64,000 bases of DNA from Niabella sp. (GTDB lineage: Bacteria > Bacteroidota > Bacteroidia > Chitinophagales > Chitinophagaceae), in contig JAGIAT010000003.1 in NCBI GenBank assembly GCA_017744715.1, positions 372,001-436,000 on the forward strand, read 5' to 3'. Each line of letters opens with the position of its first letter. Positions within the stretch are counted from its first letter, which is position 1. The notes beneath the pieces were generated by a model. It saw only the letters and a program-made list of their open reading frames with translations, had not been told where the DNA came from and ran no database searches. This document shows, piece by piece, positions 7,680 through 17,034 of this stretch. Position numbers and translations under genes: made by a program.

Positions 7680-9829
7680 TCAGTTTTTTTCATCATCTGA
7701 TCAATAACGGCCGTACCGGTGGTACGCATACCGGAGTTTTTTGTAACATCCCAGAAGCTTTGCTGCTGCAGGATCTGGGCCTGTGTGGTCACAATCCAGC
7801 TCTGGATCCAGCCTGTAAGCGTGCACCAGGCACCCCAGCCCGCATCGGAATTGGAGGCCCAGTATTCCCACTTACCATAGTCGAAGGCCCTGAACCAGGC
7901 CCCATCCAGATCCTTATGCCTGCTGCTTTGCACCTGTATCCGGGTCAAAAAATCAGACAGTTTGTTTACCGCCTGCAGGTACCCTTTGTTGCCGGTTGCC
8001 AGCGCTGCTTCGTGCAGACTGAACACCGCGAAATTATTCGTGTACAGCATGCAGGATATTTTTTGTCCGTTCTGTGAAATCAGCGAACCTTCATCCGAAC
8101 CGTAATCGTTGTTTGATTTCAGTTCCCGGAACATGCCTTTCCCTTTGCCCAGTTCCTCCCGGATGGCACCGCTTCGATCCTGGTATTTCAGCATCTCGCG
8201 CACCATCTCATCCAGCCAGCGCCGGTGCAGCGGTGTGTCCTCCACACGTACCAGCCAGGCCAGGGGCAAAATGAGCCGGGCACGCTGGGTTTGCAGGCTG
8301 CTGCCCCATTTCCATTTGTCGGGATAATCCTTCATGGTAATGGCGATGGCTTCCTTTGTACGTTGCAGCAACGGCGCATAGTGTGTTTTATCATACAACC
8401 ACAAGTAAAGGGCCCACATCCAGGATTCAAAATGCGGTGAAGGATGTTCCAGGTTGCGGTTATAATAATAGGGCCATCCGTTTTTGATGATATCATTTTC
8501 CTCCAGCCGTTCGCCCCGGAACCCCTGTTTGCCGGTGGTTCTGAAATTGGCCATGATGGCTTCCGCCAGTTCCTTATCCCACTGATCCGTTTTCAGATAT
8601 CCCGCCGCGCCCAGTGCGCCCAGTATAGCGCGGGCATTATCATCTCCATAAAATGTACCGGCATTGGTGGTTGCCCAGCCGATCAACCCATAAGCAGGAC
8701 TACGCGGATCATTCTTGGGCCCGGCCCGCAGGTTGGAGGTTTTAAAAAGGAAATCGATGATACTCGTTGCTTTTGTTTTATACGCCGCATTGTTCAGCAG
8801 TTGCCCGGCTGCCGCCAGTGCCATACTGGCTTCTCCCTGTACATCGGCGCGCATCCAGTAACGGTATTGCTGACTGCCATTGTAATAGATCGTGGACGTG
8901 TGCCCTTCAATGATTCCCAGCGATCCGTCGCCATTGGGCTTGTCCTGAGGCACCGGAGGTCCAACCGGTTTCAATCCGTCCACTCCACCATATTTCATCC
9001 AATCTGCCTTCCAGCCTGGATGTACATAAAAGCGGCCGTTCGAAAACCATTCCACTCCTTTTTGCACACTGTTGCGTAAAGCATTTGCCGGCAGGGGCGC
9101 ATTCCGGTCATACATCGGCCGTACATCCTGCGGCCAGTAGTTAACGGCAACCGCGGTGTTACCGGTAAGCTGTTCCATGATATACGACAAAACGGTTTGC
9201 ACCGGTTGTACAGGGCCATAGCGGCCGGTTTTGAAATTACTGAGGGCGGTGGTACTGATGAGTACGCCGTTCTTGCGGAATAACAGCGGATAGCTTTTCG
9301 TGCTGTCCAGCCCCAGTTCTGCTTTATCCACGCCTACTACTTTGGCCAGCACCAGCAATGGATCGGCGGCACTAACCGGCCATACATAACAGTTATGAAT
9401 CCCCAGCAATGCCAGGCGTGGCAGCCGGGCACCAAACAGATCGGTAGTCACCACACCCCGTTCCAGATGTGTTTCCAGCGGTTGCGATGGTATATCCAGT
9501 CCGGGATAAGCGGAGGGATATTCTACATAGAGCCGCAGCTTCCGGAAGGCTGCCGTTTGCAACAGCGCCTCATTGATGCGATTCTTTGCGTCCGGCACCG
9601 GATACCCGTCTGCTGTAATAAAAACCCCGGATCCGGCAGGTGCCGCCTGAATGGCCGCTTCCGGACTATTATAGCGCTTTACCAGATAGCCCTGTGCTTT
9701 CAGCAACAGGTACAGATCATTTTTTGCACCCCCGTAATAAGAAATGCTTTTTTTCAAAGACTGGGCCGTTGCTGTAACAGTGATACACCATACAAGAAGC
9801 AGGCCTGCTATTTTATATCGCCAAAACAT
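7676..9829 (-). CDS. Large secreted protein with GATase-like N-terminus and alpha/alpha-barrel C-terminus
   Basis: 717 residues with a Sec signal (KIAGLLLVWCITVTATAQS). Residues about 25-250 look like an alpha/beta domain of the ThuA/glutamine-amidotransferase type (alternating hydrophobic strands, A-D-G-Y-P-V, then GIHNCYVWPV). From about 290 on there are repeated helix pairs rich in W, Y and G, with NGWPYYYNRN and SNSDAGWGAW near the end, typical of a six-hairpin glycosidase fold. I do not recognise the family and cannot name catalytic residues. Placement between a ceramidase-like gene and two GH172 enzymes suggests a periplasmic glycan-processing role. It overlaps the next gene by 4 bp and follows the previous one after 4 bp. 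Confidence 0.6.
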   Translation of the reverse strand: MFWRYKIAGLLLVWCITVTATAQSLKKSISYYGGAKNDLYLLLKAQGYLVKRYNSPEAAIQAAPAGSGVFITADGYPVPDAKNRINEALLQTAAFRKLRLYVEYPSAYPGLDIPSQPLETHLERGVVTTDLFGARLPRLALLGIHNCYVWPVSAADPLLVLAKVVGVDKAELGLDSTKSYPLLFRKNGVLISTTALSNFKTGRYGPVQPVQTVLSYIMEQLTGNTAVAVNYWPQDVRPMYDRNAPLPANALRNSVQKGVEWFSNGRFYVHPGWKADWMKYGGVDGLKPVGPPVPQDKPNGDGSLGIIEGHTSTIYYNGSQQYRYWMRADVQGEASMALAAAGQLLNNAAYKTKATSIIDFLFKTSNLRAGPKNDPRSPAYGLIGWATTNAGTFYGDDNARAILGALGAAGYLKTDQWDKELAEAIMANFRTTGKQGFRGERLEENDIIKNGWPYYYNRNLEHPSPHFESWMWALYLWLYDKTHYAPLLQRTKEAIAITMKDYPDKWKWGSSLQTQRARLILPLAWLVRVEDTPLHRRWLDEMVREMLKYQDRSGAIREELGKGKGMFRELKSNNDYGSDEGSLISQNGQKISCMLYTNNFAVFSLHEAALATGNKGYLQAVNKLSDFLTRIQVQSSRHKDLDGAWFRAFDYGKWEYWASNSDAGWGAWCTLTGWIQSWIVTTQAQILQQQSFWDVTKNSGMRTTGTAVIDQMMKKTE

Positions 9830-9833
9830 ATGC

Positions 9834-11069
9834 TTATGATTTTATCAGGTGCGTATTCCGTTTATAAAATTGTTGCTGCAGCAGGTCGATTGCCGCCGCT
9901 TTTATCTGCCCTGCGGCACTTTTTTCAAGAAAGGACCATTTACCGGGACCGGTTTCATAACCGCCTTCTTCAAATGCATGCGGTGTTGGTACGTACCCGA
10001 TGTTATTCTCGGAAAACCCTGCAACAATAGTATGTTCGAAAGGCGATGCCGCCTCAATCTCCAGGGCCGTTTCCACAAAGATCTCACCGGGCAGGAACAG
10101 GATGGCCAGGGAGTTAAAATGCACCAGGCTGATCCGCGCCAGGGCATCCAGCGGATTGGTAATACCGGATCCTTCCCTGACCGCAAAAGGGATCGCGCAG
10201 CGTTGAAAAGAAAATGCGGTATCCGCCAGTTGCAACGGTTCCTGCGTTGCCACCAGTTCCGCCATCGCCACGCCGTGTGCATTTGCATAAGCGGCCCCCA
10301 TGGATACCGTAGGCGGGTTGATATCACCGGCGGCTCCGTTCAGGAACAATGCCGTACCGTTTTGATCCGACTGTTCCAGTGCCCTGCACAGTTCGCCCGG
10401 AAAATCGGCAGACACCGCCGGGATGCACATCTCATGTACCGGGTGGCAAACCGCCTGCACCACCGTTGCAATGCCCTGTCCTTTTTTACCGGTGAGGCGG
10501 ACGGTCTTCACCCGCCGGTCTACCGGCTCCCCGTTCATCAGCGCTTCGGATACGGGCTGCAGCGCATCGGAGATCACCATACCTTCCGGTAAACGGATCC
10601 GCCGTTGCAACGAATATCCTTCCAGTACGGCCGTTGCCACCGATAACGTACAGGGCTGAAGCCGGGCCACCGCCGTATGGATCGCGGCCCGGATATCCTG
10701 CTGCATTTTTTTTAACCAGGCAATAAAGGCAGGTGTCTGGTAAAGCCCGGTAAGGCCGCCCGATTCCGGTGCACTGTGGGTGTGGGTACAACAGATCACT
10801 ATATTTGCGGCTGGAACCGCATCTGCCATTTCCGCTTTAAAGTGCTCCCATCCCCCAACCGAAGTATCCGTAAGCGACAGCAGGTCCAGTGCTACTATCG
10901 CCAGTTTTTCCTTTCCGGATTGCAGGACCAGCACCCGCGCTTTCAAAGGTGTATGTATGGATTCAAAGGCAGCATATTCCGCCTTTACAGATGAAGTAAG
11001 CAACCCTACTTCCAGCGGTGGTGTAATATCGGTTACTGCGGCGCCCGCATATAGTTCATACTGACTCAT
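9834..11069 (-). CDS. Neutral/alkaline ceramidase N-terminal-domain protein (cytoplasmic)
   Basis: 411 residues, no signal peptide. It begins with the family signature A-G-A-A-V-T-D-I-T-P-P. The probable zinc ligands are THTHSAPES near residue 97 and CHPVHE near 210, followed by GAAGDINPP. These match the N-terminal domain of neutral/alkaline ceramidases (PF04734), but the C-terminal domain of true ceramidases is absent. Short cytoplasmic members are common in sugar-catabolic operons and are thought to be amidases or hydrolases of unknown substrate. The start overlaps the stop of the GATase-like gene (ATGA), which suggests a paired function. A genuine ceramidase role is unlikely. Confidence 0.75.
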   Translation of the reverse strand: MSQYELYAGAAVTDITPPLEVGLLTSSVKAEYAAFESIHTPLKARVLVLQSGKEKLAIVALDLLSLTDTSVGGWEHFKAEMADAVPAANIVICCTHTHSAPESGGLTGLYQTPAFIAWLKKMQQDIRAAIHTAVARLQPCTLSVATAVLEGYSLQRRIRLPEGMVISDALQPVSEALMNGEPVDRRVKTVRLTGKKGQGIATVVQAVCHPVHEMCIPAVSADFPGELCRALEQSDQNGTALFLNGAAGDINPPTVSMGAAYANAHGVAMAELVATQEPLQLADTAFSFQRCAIPFAVREGSGITNPLDALARISLVHFNSLAILFLPGEIFVETALEIEAASPFEHTIVAGFSENNIGYVPTPHAFEEGGYETGPGKWSFLEKSAAGQIKAAAIDLLQQQFYKRNTHLIKS

Positions 11070-11878
11070 AGCGTTCCTTTTATCCAGTTGTAGGCCTGCA
11101 GCCAGAAGTCGTTATAGCTTTCCCACAACTCAAAATTGATGCCCCAATGCGGCGCCGGATCCGACATATAAGTAAACACACGGCCCCGACCGTATGCACC
11201 GGCAACTACCAGCGGATGTCCGGTTTCTTTTACCCGAACGATTACATCGTCTTCGTTTTTAACGGTCACTTCATTATAGCCAAATATCGGCGGAAATGTA
11301 TCCCATGCCAGCCCCTTTACAACCGGATGATCGGGTTTTACAACCTCAGCGGTGAACCCGGCCGATGATTCCACCAGGTCTTCGATCAGCAGGCAATTCA
11401 CCGGAAGCGCCTCCTGCAGCGTGCTCCGGCCCCAACCCGACCGGCTTTGCACCCCACTGAATGATAACCATCCGCCCAGCATCATCAGGCCTCCGCCGCT
11501 ATGAATCCATTCTTTAATGGCCTCTATACGGTCCGGGAACGTAACGATCTTATGTTCGCGGCGCGCCCTGTCAAAAAAGCTGGGATACAGGTGAAAGCAT
11601 TTTGCCTCCACATCACTGATGATCAGTGCCTGGGATTGTTGCAGGTATGCTTCCAGCTTGCCTGGTTCCAGCCGGTAAAGCTCCCAGTTGGATAACGGCG
11701 TTACATCCGCCTGCTGTTCCAGTGCTTCGGTTAAACGTTCTCCGTAAAAATGCAGATCGGCGTCTTTCGTTTCTGTGCCAAATGGTGTTTCAATAAACGT
11801 TGGCCCCACATGAAAAACCCAGTCACCCAGGTACAGCACATGTTCTTCTTTTGTTCGTACTACTTGTTTTGCTCTCAT
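11066..11878 (-). CDS. Glutamine amidotransferase-like protein (COG5426/GATase1-like), cytoplasmic
   Basis: 270 residues, no signal peptide. The alpha/beta pattern is that of the class-I glutamine-amidotransferase superfamily in the trehalose-utilisation/COG5426 branch: L-I-I-S-D-V-E near 85, then W-I-H-S-G-G-G-L-M-M-L-G-G-W near 125, then AGAYGRGRVFTYMSD near 230. The nucleophile elbow has G-G-W rather than a cysteine, so it is probably not an active amidotransferase but a fold relative. It lies between the symporter and the ceramidase-like gene and is translationally coupled to the latter. A role in modifying the imported sugar is only inferred. Confidence 0.7.
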   Translation of the reverse strand: MRAKQVVRTKEEHVLYLGDWVFHVGPTFIETPFGTETKDADLHFYGERLTEALEQQADVTPLSNWELYRLEPGKLEAYLQQSQALIISDVEAKCFHLYPSFFDRARREHKIVTFPDRIEAIKEWIHSGGGLMMLGGWLSFSGVQSRSGWGRSTLQEALPVNCLLIEDLVESSAGFTAEVVKPDHPVVKGLAWDTFPPIFGYNEVTVKNEDDVIVRVKETGHPLVVAGAYGRGRVFTYMSDPAPHWGINFELWESYNDFWLQAYNWIKGTL

Positions 11879-11931
11879 AACTTTTATATATGTTTTATGA
11901 ATCCGGTATGGATCGTTTAAGATTGTTTGTG

Positions 11932-13755
11932 CTAATGGACCGTGTCCGCTTTACGGTCGCCCGTGCTTATTTCCAGTTCCGTAAGATAGCGGGAAGCCAT
12001 TTTGCGAAAAGCGATAAAAAGCACGGCGGCTACCAGCAGGGTAAGCAGGCCGGTGCCATACCGCGCAAACCAGGCATGGGTGAGCCCGAGTATGAATAAT
12101 GAAACAGATACGGTTCCAACGATGGCGATAAAGATTCCTTTCAGGATGGGACGCAGCGGCCGGTACACACCGGGTTCCCCGCTACTCCGGAAGGGCTTCC
12201 AAAAACCCAGTGGCCGCGCGCGTTTATAAAAATCCTGTAACAGCGGCTGCGGATCGGGCCTGGTAAGCAATGCCACAACGATCCAGAGCAGCGTGGTAAG
12301 CCCCATCACCAGCAGGGTTTGCCAGTACCAGGCAACCATCAGCCGCTCTGCACCGGCCACCCCCAGGTATATGAGTAAACGGGGCCCCAGCACAACCATA
12401 CAAAATATGGCCGCTCCGCCAAAAGATGCGGCGATCCTTGCCGGGCCGTTAAACCGCCACCACCACCATTGCGCCCAGTTGGCCGGCAGTTCAGCCGCAC
12501 TTAAAGACAGCATAAAAATGGCCACGTCCGTAATGATAAGAACGTTGTACACCACGGCAATGGAAACGGCGAGGATGACCAGCATGGAGATCTTGCCGAT
12601 AAACAGGTAATGCTTTTCAGAACGATCACGCACAAACCAGCGGCGGTAAATATCACTAACCAGGATCTGGCTGCCGAAGTTGAGGTTGTCGCCTACGGTT
12701 GACATCGTTGCCGCCAGCATGGCCGCCACCATCAGCCCCATGGCACCGGGCGGCAGCAGCATCTTCATCAGCCTGCCGTATACCAGCTCCCTGTCCGCCC
12801 CCGTTTGCCGCAGCTCCGGCCACAGCACGGCCGCACTGATACTGGGCAGGGTTACCAGCAGTAATAATACAAACATGGAGATGGCTGCCACCACGTACAT
12901 CGTCAATGCTTCCGATGGTGTACGGGTAGAAAGGATGCGTTGCCCTTCCATAGCGCCCCCCATGGGTGCAGCATCACCGCCATAGCCGATGCTTTGCCCG
13001 ATGAGCCAGCCAAAGGCCGCAGCCAGCGGAAACACTTCCTGTTTTTGGGGTGGTATGCTTCCCAGTATTTCCGCACTATGCGGACCAAATGCCTGTTCGA
13101 TGGCTTTTACCATGGCCGTAGCCCCGCCAAAATGTTGCAGGGTCAGGAACAGCAGCAGCAGGGTTCCCGCCAGAAAGATCAGCATCTGGATAAAATTAGA
13201 GATCACCACGCCTTTGTATCCAGATGAAAATACAAACAGCAGGGATACGGGCACCACCAGGCAAAGCGTTTCAAACTTTGTAAGATCAAAGGCCGGGCCC
13301 ATTATTTTATAAGCGGCCAGCAAAGTGATACCGGTCCAGGCGGGCATTGCAATGAGCGAGGTACGCAGGGCGATCCACAACCGCATGATACCCGCCGCCC
13401 TTTTTGGGAACCGCAGATCATAAAACTCAAGCGATGTAAACAGGTTGAGCCGCCTCCAGAAAAAAGCAAATAGCACGCCGCCCAGGAACAACGCCAATCC
13501 AAAACGGCTTAAATACCACCAGCAGATAAACCCGCCGGTGGCCACAGCCAAACCGCCGTAACCGGTGGCGGCATCCGGGCTCACCAGCGCTGCTGTGTAA
13601 GAAACACCGTTGAGCCATCCAGGTATCTTCCTGCCGCCCAGGAAAAAATTATCCATACTCTTGTTGGCAAAGCGCCGGTGCCAGAGACCGATCCCCAGCA
13701 TCAGCAGCAGGTACCCGATCACAATCCAAATATCCAGATGATTCCAAATCCTCAT
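11932..13755 (-). CDS. Sodium:solute symporter (SSS family)
   Basis: 607 residues with about 13-14 predicted membrane helices. The N-terminus W-I-V-I-G-Y-L-L-L-M-L-G-I-G, followed by FFLGGRKIPGW, is typical of the SSS family (PF00474), as is the S-P-D-A-A-T-G-Y-G-G loop near 60. It would carry the sugar or oligosaccharide released by the secreted glycosidases across the inner membrane with sodium. About 150 bp separate it from the upstream GH172 gene; that gap holds a palindrome and a hairpin, so it may start its own transcript. The following gene begins after 53 bp. Confidence 0.9.
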   Translation of the reverse strand: MRIWNHLDIWIVIGYLLLMLGIGLWHRRFANKSMDNFFLGGRKIPGWLNGVSYTAALVSPDAATGYGGLAVATGGFICWWYLSRFGLALFLGGVLFAFFWRRLNLFTSLEFYDLRFPKRAAGIMRLWIALRTSLIAMPAWTGITLLAAYKIMGPAFDLTKFETLCLVVPVSLLFVFSSGYKGVVISNFIQMLIFLAGTLLLLFLTLQHFGGATAMVKAIEQAFGPHSAEILGSIPPQKQEVFPLAAAFGWLIGQSIGYGGDAAPMGGAMEGQRILSTRTPSEALTMYVVAAISMFVLLLLVTLPSISAAVLWPELRQTGADRELVYGRLMKMLLPPGAMGLMVAAMLAATMSTVGDNLNFGSQILVSDIYRRWFVRDRSEKHYLFIGKISMLVILAVSIAVVYNVLIITDVAIFMLSLSAAELPANWAQWWWWRFNGPARIAASFGGAAIFCMVVLGPRLLIYLGVAGAERLMVAWYWQTLLVMGLTTLLWIVVALLTRPDPQPLLQDFYKRARPLGFWKPFRSSGEPGVYRPLRPILKGIFIAIVGTVSVSLFILGLTHAWFARYGTGLLTLLVAAVLFIAFRKMASRYLTELEISTGDRKADTVH

Positions 13756-13780
13756 TTTAATATTACTTTATTACAGGGAA

Positions 13781-13796
13781 GTTACATAATTGTAAC
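13781..13796. promoter_or_regulatory. Inverted repeat GTTACA-N4-TGTAAC upstream of the symporter
   Basis: The 16 bp GTTACATAATTGTAAC form an exact 6-bp inverted repeat with a 4-bp centre, 26 bp upstream of the symporter ATG. It differs from the lacI/susC operator of the same locus. It could be a site for another regulator or chance; only one copy with this spacing was seen. Confidence 0.3.
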
Positions 13797-13832
13797 CCGG
13801 GGCTTTGTTTTGTCCTGAATGTGCCGGCAAGA

Positions 13833-13871
13833 ACGGCCGCAACTGAACCGCCTTCTGTTAACTGCGGCCGT
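13833..13871. terminator. Hairpin between GH172 and symporter genes, possible attenuator
   Basis: ACGGCCGCA (13833-13841) and TGCGGCCGT (13863-13871) can pair as a 9-bp GC-rich stem. The T tract (13873-13879) follows it on the plus strand only, whereas the genes run on the minus strand. On the minus strand it is therefore a stem without a U tail, perhaps an RNA stability or differential-expression element between the susCD-GH172 part and the downstream catabolic part. Confidence 0.35.
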
Positions 13872-13905
13872 CTTTTTTTAGCAGCAATGAATACAGGCCA
13901 TACGT

Positions 13906-15102
13906 TTACAATTCCCTTATCCTTTCCGCCACCGGCGGCAGCGGCGGCAACTTACTTTCAGGGCGGTCCAGGTAGAAATACGCCGTGGCGGAATAATGAT
14001 CTACCCGGTAAAAATTCGTCCACTCGTCTTTCGGAAACTGTTCGTCAAATACATCCGGGTAGTGCTGCTCATCCAGGATTTTGATAAGGCGTTCTGAAGT
14101 CATTACCGTTACCGGCCGGGCACGCCCGCCTGCCTTAATGATGGCCCGGATGGAATCCCTTCCGCCGCCGCCCATTTGCTGGATGGTAACCCTACAGCTG
14201 CTGTTAAAAAAAACCGGATCGGGAATATGATACCGGTAAAATGAAAAGCGGCCCTTTGCCTTATCCACGATGGGTGCTCCCTGGTATAAATGGGCGAAAG
14301 GCCCCAGGTTCCAGGCAGAGCCGATATAATCCTCCGTACCCGTTCCTGCCAAAGTGGGATGCTGCTGATCTCCATCCAGGTATATTTTCACCTCACCTTC
14401 ACCAAACCAGGTACTGCCATACACTTTATCGGTTACGATGCCGATATTGGTACCCAGGAAGCGGCCCTTTCCGTGTACCTGCGGAAGAATCGCAAAATCG
14501 TCCCCAAGCTTTGAGCCATTGTTGGTGCTCCAGTATGCATGGAAATATCCGGCCTGCAACACCGGCCGTTTCAGCGCAGAGAAATTAATGTCGTAAAAAA
14601 GCAACTGCTTCACGTTCGACTCGTTGATGAAAACGATTTTTGCATGCTTTTTAAACGGCATCGGGATATAACAATTAAACGACCGTCCTTCCGGATCTGA
14701 AAAAGCAGCACTCTGAAAGGCCGTTTTCAAACCAAGACTGATCCCGAAGAAATCGCCCAGGGGGGCAGATACCGCCGGCTTTTCCGCATTGTCCCAGTAC
14801 ATTTCAATCCGGATCGATCGAAGCGCTGCCGGACTCCGGTCGATCACCGTCATCCAGATACGATGAATGATACCGGCACCGGAATAATCCATCAGCACTT
14901 TGCTGGCCCCCGGCAGGATCCACTCGGAAGAATGACCTTTCGCACCTTTGTTTTCTTTTGCGGCTCCACCTTTTTCGCCGCGGATATTCTCAAAACTGAT
15001 CCACCGCGATTCCGTACCCGCAGCCGGCAGCTCATATAACTGCTGCGCCTGCATAGTTCCGCTATAGCTCAGTAACCACCCTAATAAAACTACCTTAAAC
15101 AT
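13906..15102 (-). CDS. GH172 (DUF2961) secreted enzyme next to SusCD
   Basis: 398 residues from the ATG at 15102; the longer frame from 15144 adds 14 residues ahead of a good signal peptide (FKVVLLGWLLSYSGTMQAQ), and AAGGT lies just before 15102. Family marks are GAGIIHRIW, YWDNAEKPAVSAP with G-D-F-F-G, CYIPMPF, then WFGEGE and GTGTEDY. The two putative catalytic glutamates are 22 residues apart, one more than in the other two complete copies. It is clearly more distant from those two and has a different C-terminal tail (about 60 residues after the core), so it may take a different linkage or act first. It directly follows susD, the usual place for a surface enzyme. Confidence 0.87.
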   Translation of the reverse strand: MFKVVLLGWLLSYSGTMQAQQLYELPAAGTESRWISFENIRGEKGGAAKENKGAKGHSSEWILPGASKVLMDYSGAGIIHRIWMTVIDRSPAALRSIRIEMYWDNAEKPAVSAPLGDFFGISLGLKTAFQSAAFSDPEGRSFNCYIPMPFKKHAKIVFINESNVKQLLFYDINFSALKRPVLQAGYFHAYWSTNNGSKLGDDFAILPQVHGKGRFLGTNIGIVTDKVYGSTWFGEGEVKIYLDGDQQHPTLAGTGTEDYIGSAWNLGPFAHLYQGAPIVDKAKGRFSFYRYHIPDPVFFNSSCRVTIQQMGGGGRDSIRAIIKAGGRARPVTVMTSERLIKILDEQHYPDVFDEQFPKDEWTNFYRVDHYSATAYFYLDRPESKLPPLPPVAERIREL

Positions 15103-15160
15103 TACCTTACCTACGTAGGTGAAATCGTTACAATACATGCTCATAAAAAATGCTTATTCA

Positions 15161-17017
15161 TTACCAAAACGGATTCTGTACCAGGTTGTGATTTTTATCG
15201 ATATCCCGCTGCTGTATCGGCCACAGGTAATGCTTTTTATCAAAAATCCGTTTCTCAATCACCGTACGTTTATAAAAGGCATCACTGGCGATCGTATAAG
15301 GCACGATGGGGCTTTCACTTGTTAAGCCATTTACATTTAAGCCGTATATATTCCGGTTATCTGTGGTTTCTGCAATCTTCCAGCGATGGCAATCAAAATA
15401 GCGGTGGGTTTCAAATGCCAGTTCTATACGCCGCTCGTGCCGGATGGCTTCCCGCATGGCATCTTTTGAAAGACCGGCTGTAAGGCCCGGCAGTCCTGCA
15501 CGTTCACGGATCAGGTTCACATATTTGTATACATCGGCAATGGGTCCCTGCGCTTCATTTAATGCCTCCGCATAGTTGAGGTATTGTTCGCCCAGCCGGA
15601 AAAAGATCCAGGTGCGTTTGGGGTCCGACTTTGGCGACATTACAAAAGCTGGGTGGGTCAGTTTCTTCAGCAGGTATCCTGTTTTACTGTAAAAATCAGA
15701 GCTTACATTCGTGCGCCCATCCAGTCCCAGCTTCCAGAATTGCAACGGTGTTTTGCGCAACTGCGGCGTTCCTGTTTTATATTTTGCCCCGGTAAAATTG
15801 ATGGTGGCATAAAAGCGCGGCTCACGGTTCACATACATAGTGCGGGTGCCCGCATAATAATAATCCGTTTCCGTTGCAGCCTGTGCATTTTCGGTATACC
15901 CCGACAGCGGATCAATGATGGGCGTCATGTCTGCATTATAGCCTGTGATTGGCCGGATGCCGTTGGCCATTTCATAATCGTCTACCAGGTCCTGTGTGGG
16001 CGACTGCAACGGCCAGTTGGCACCCGTCATGCCCCGGGGTTCACTGTAGGCATCGATATTCTGATAGTCCGGATCATTACAGGTAAAGAATACTTCGTTG
16101 TTGAAGTTCATATAAAAAAGCTCCTGGTAATTTTTTACCGGGTTGTTATCCGCTGCACGGTACAGGCCGTAGCCCGCAGCGGTTGCTTCATCAATGCACT
16201 GTTTTGCGGCGTTGGCCGCTACCTGCCAGCGTCCGCCGTCAAAATCGGGAAACAGGCGGGCACCTTCTTTGTCTTTAAAACTGGCATAGTCCGGGTTGCC
16301 ATTCCACAACGGGCTGGCCATATACAGCAGTGTACGGGCTTTGAGCGCCAATGCTGCCGCTTTGGAAGGACGTCCGTAATCACTGGTGGAACTTACCTTG
16401 GGCTCCAGTAATCCTGCCGCTTTATCACATTCCGATACAATAAAATTTACACACTGATCGATGGGCTGTCTTTTTACCGTGGTAAAATCCTCATTCAGGT
16501 TATAGGTGCGATCAATAATGGGTACCGGACCATACACCCGGATCAGCAGGAAGTGATAAAAGGCGCGCAGGAAAACCGCCTCCCCTTTCCAACGGTTGAT
16601 CTTCGTTGCCGGTGCCAGGTCGGAAGGAACCAGCTTATCAATATTCTCCAGGAACAGGTTGGCCTTCCGGATGGCATAATAACAATTCGACCAGAAATCC
16701 AGTGTATAGGTTACGGGGTTCCAGTTCCCCAGGTTCATATTGGTGGCAAAATTTCCTTCGTAACTCATCTCCATATCGTCGGAAGCGCCATTGAAGGGAT
16801 TATTGGGTAACCCAGAGCCGGGGTTATCTACCATACGCAGTTCCTGCGGCAGCTGCGAATAAATATTGGTAAGGAACTGCTCGGTGAACCCGGAATTGGT
16901 AAAGATCTGATCCAGCGTAAGGTCGCCATCCGGCGTTTTATCCAGGTATCCTTTTTTGCAGCCGGACAGGAACGCGAACACCAGCAAGACAGCTATTATT
17001 TGTATCAACTTTTTCAT
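15161..17017 (-). CDS. SusD/RagB-family outer-membrane glycan-binding lipoprotein
   Basis: 618 residues. The N-terminus is a lipoprotein signal (IIAVLLVFAFLSGC, Cys at 20) followed by KKGYLDKTPDGDLT, standard for SusD proteins. The central part has the tetratricopeptide-type helices of the family (RKANLFLENID, W-K-G-E-A-V-F-L-R-A-F-Y) and the C-terminus the RHERRIELAFETHRYFD motif. It should sit on the cell surface, bind the target glycan and act as the lid of the SusC pore encoded 17 bp upstream. The bound glycan is not known; GH172 neighbours suggest a furanosyl polymer or oligomer. Confidence 0.93.
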   Translation of the reverse strand: MKKLIQIIAVLLVFAFLSGCKKGYLDKTPDGDLTLDQIFTNSGFTEQFLTNIYSQLPQELRMVDNPGSGLPNNPFNGASDDMEMSYEGNFATNMNLGNWNPVTYTLDFWSNCYYAIRKANLFLENIDKLVPSDLAPATKINRWKGEAVFLRAFYHFLLIRVYGPVPIIDRTYNLNEDFTTVKRQPIDQCVNFIVSECDKAAGLLEPKVSSTSDYGRPSKAAALALKARTLLYMASPLWNGNPDYASFKDKEGARLFPDFDGGRWQVAANAAKQCIDEATAAGYGLYRAADNNPVKNYQELFYMNFNNEVFFTCNDPDYQNIDAYSEPRGMTGANWPLQSPTQDLVDDYEMANGIRPITGYNADMTPIIDPLSGYTENAQAATETDYYYAGTRTMYVNREPRFYATINFTGAKYKTGTPQLRKTPLQFWKLGLDGRTNVSSDFYSKTGYLLKKLTHPAFVMSPKSDPKRTWIFFRLGEQYLNYAEALNEAQGPIADVYKYVNLIRERAGLPGLTAGLSKDAMREAIRHERRIELAFETHRYFDCHRWKIAETTDNRNIYGLNVNGLTSESPIVPYTIASDAFYKRTVIEKRIFDKKHYLWPIQQRDIDKNHNLVQNPFW

Positions 17018-17034
17018 GATGAATTTTTTTTTCG

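Noticed and set aside
9834..11069. True ceramidase involved in sphingolipid breakdown
   Set aside because: No signal peptide, no C-terminal ceramidase domain, and a sugar-catabolic context.
13833..13879. Normal intrinsic terminator for the GH172 gene
   Set aside because: The T tract follows the stem only on the plus strand, while the genes are on the minus strand. It is kept as a hairpin of uncertain role.
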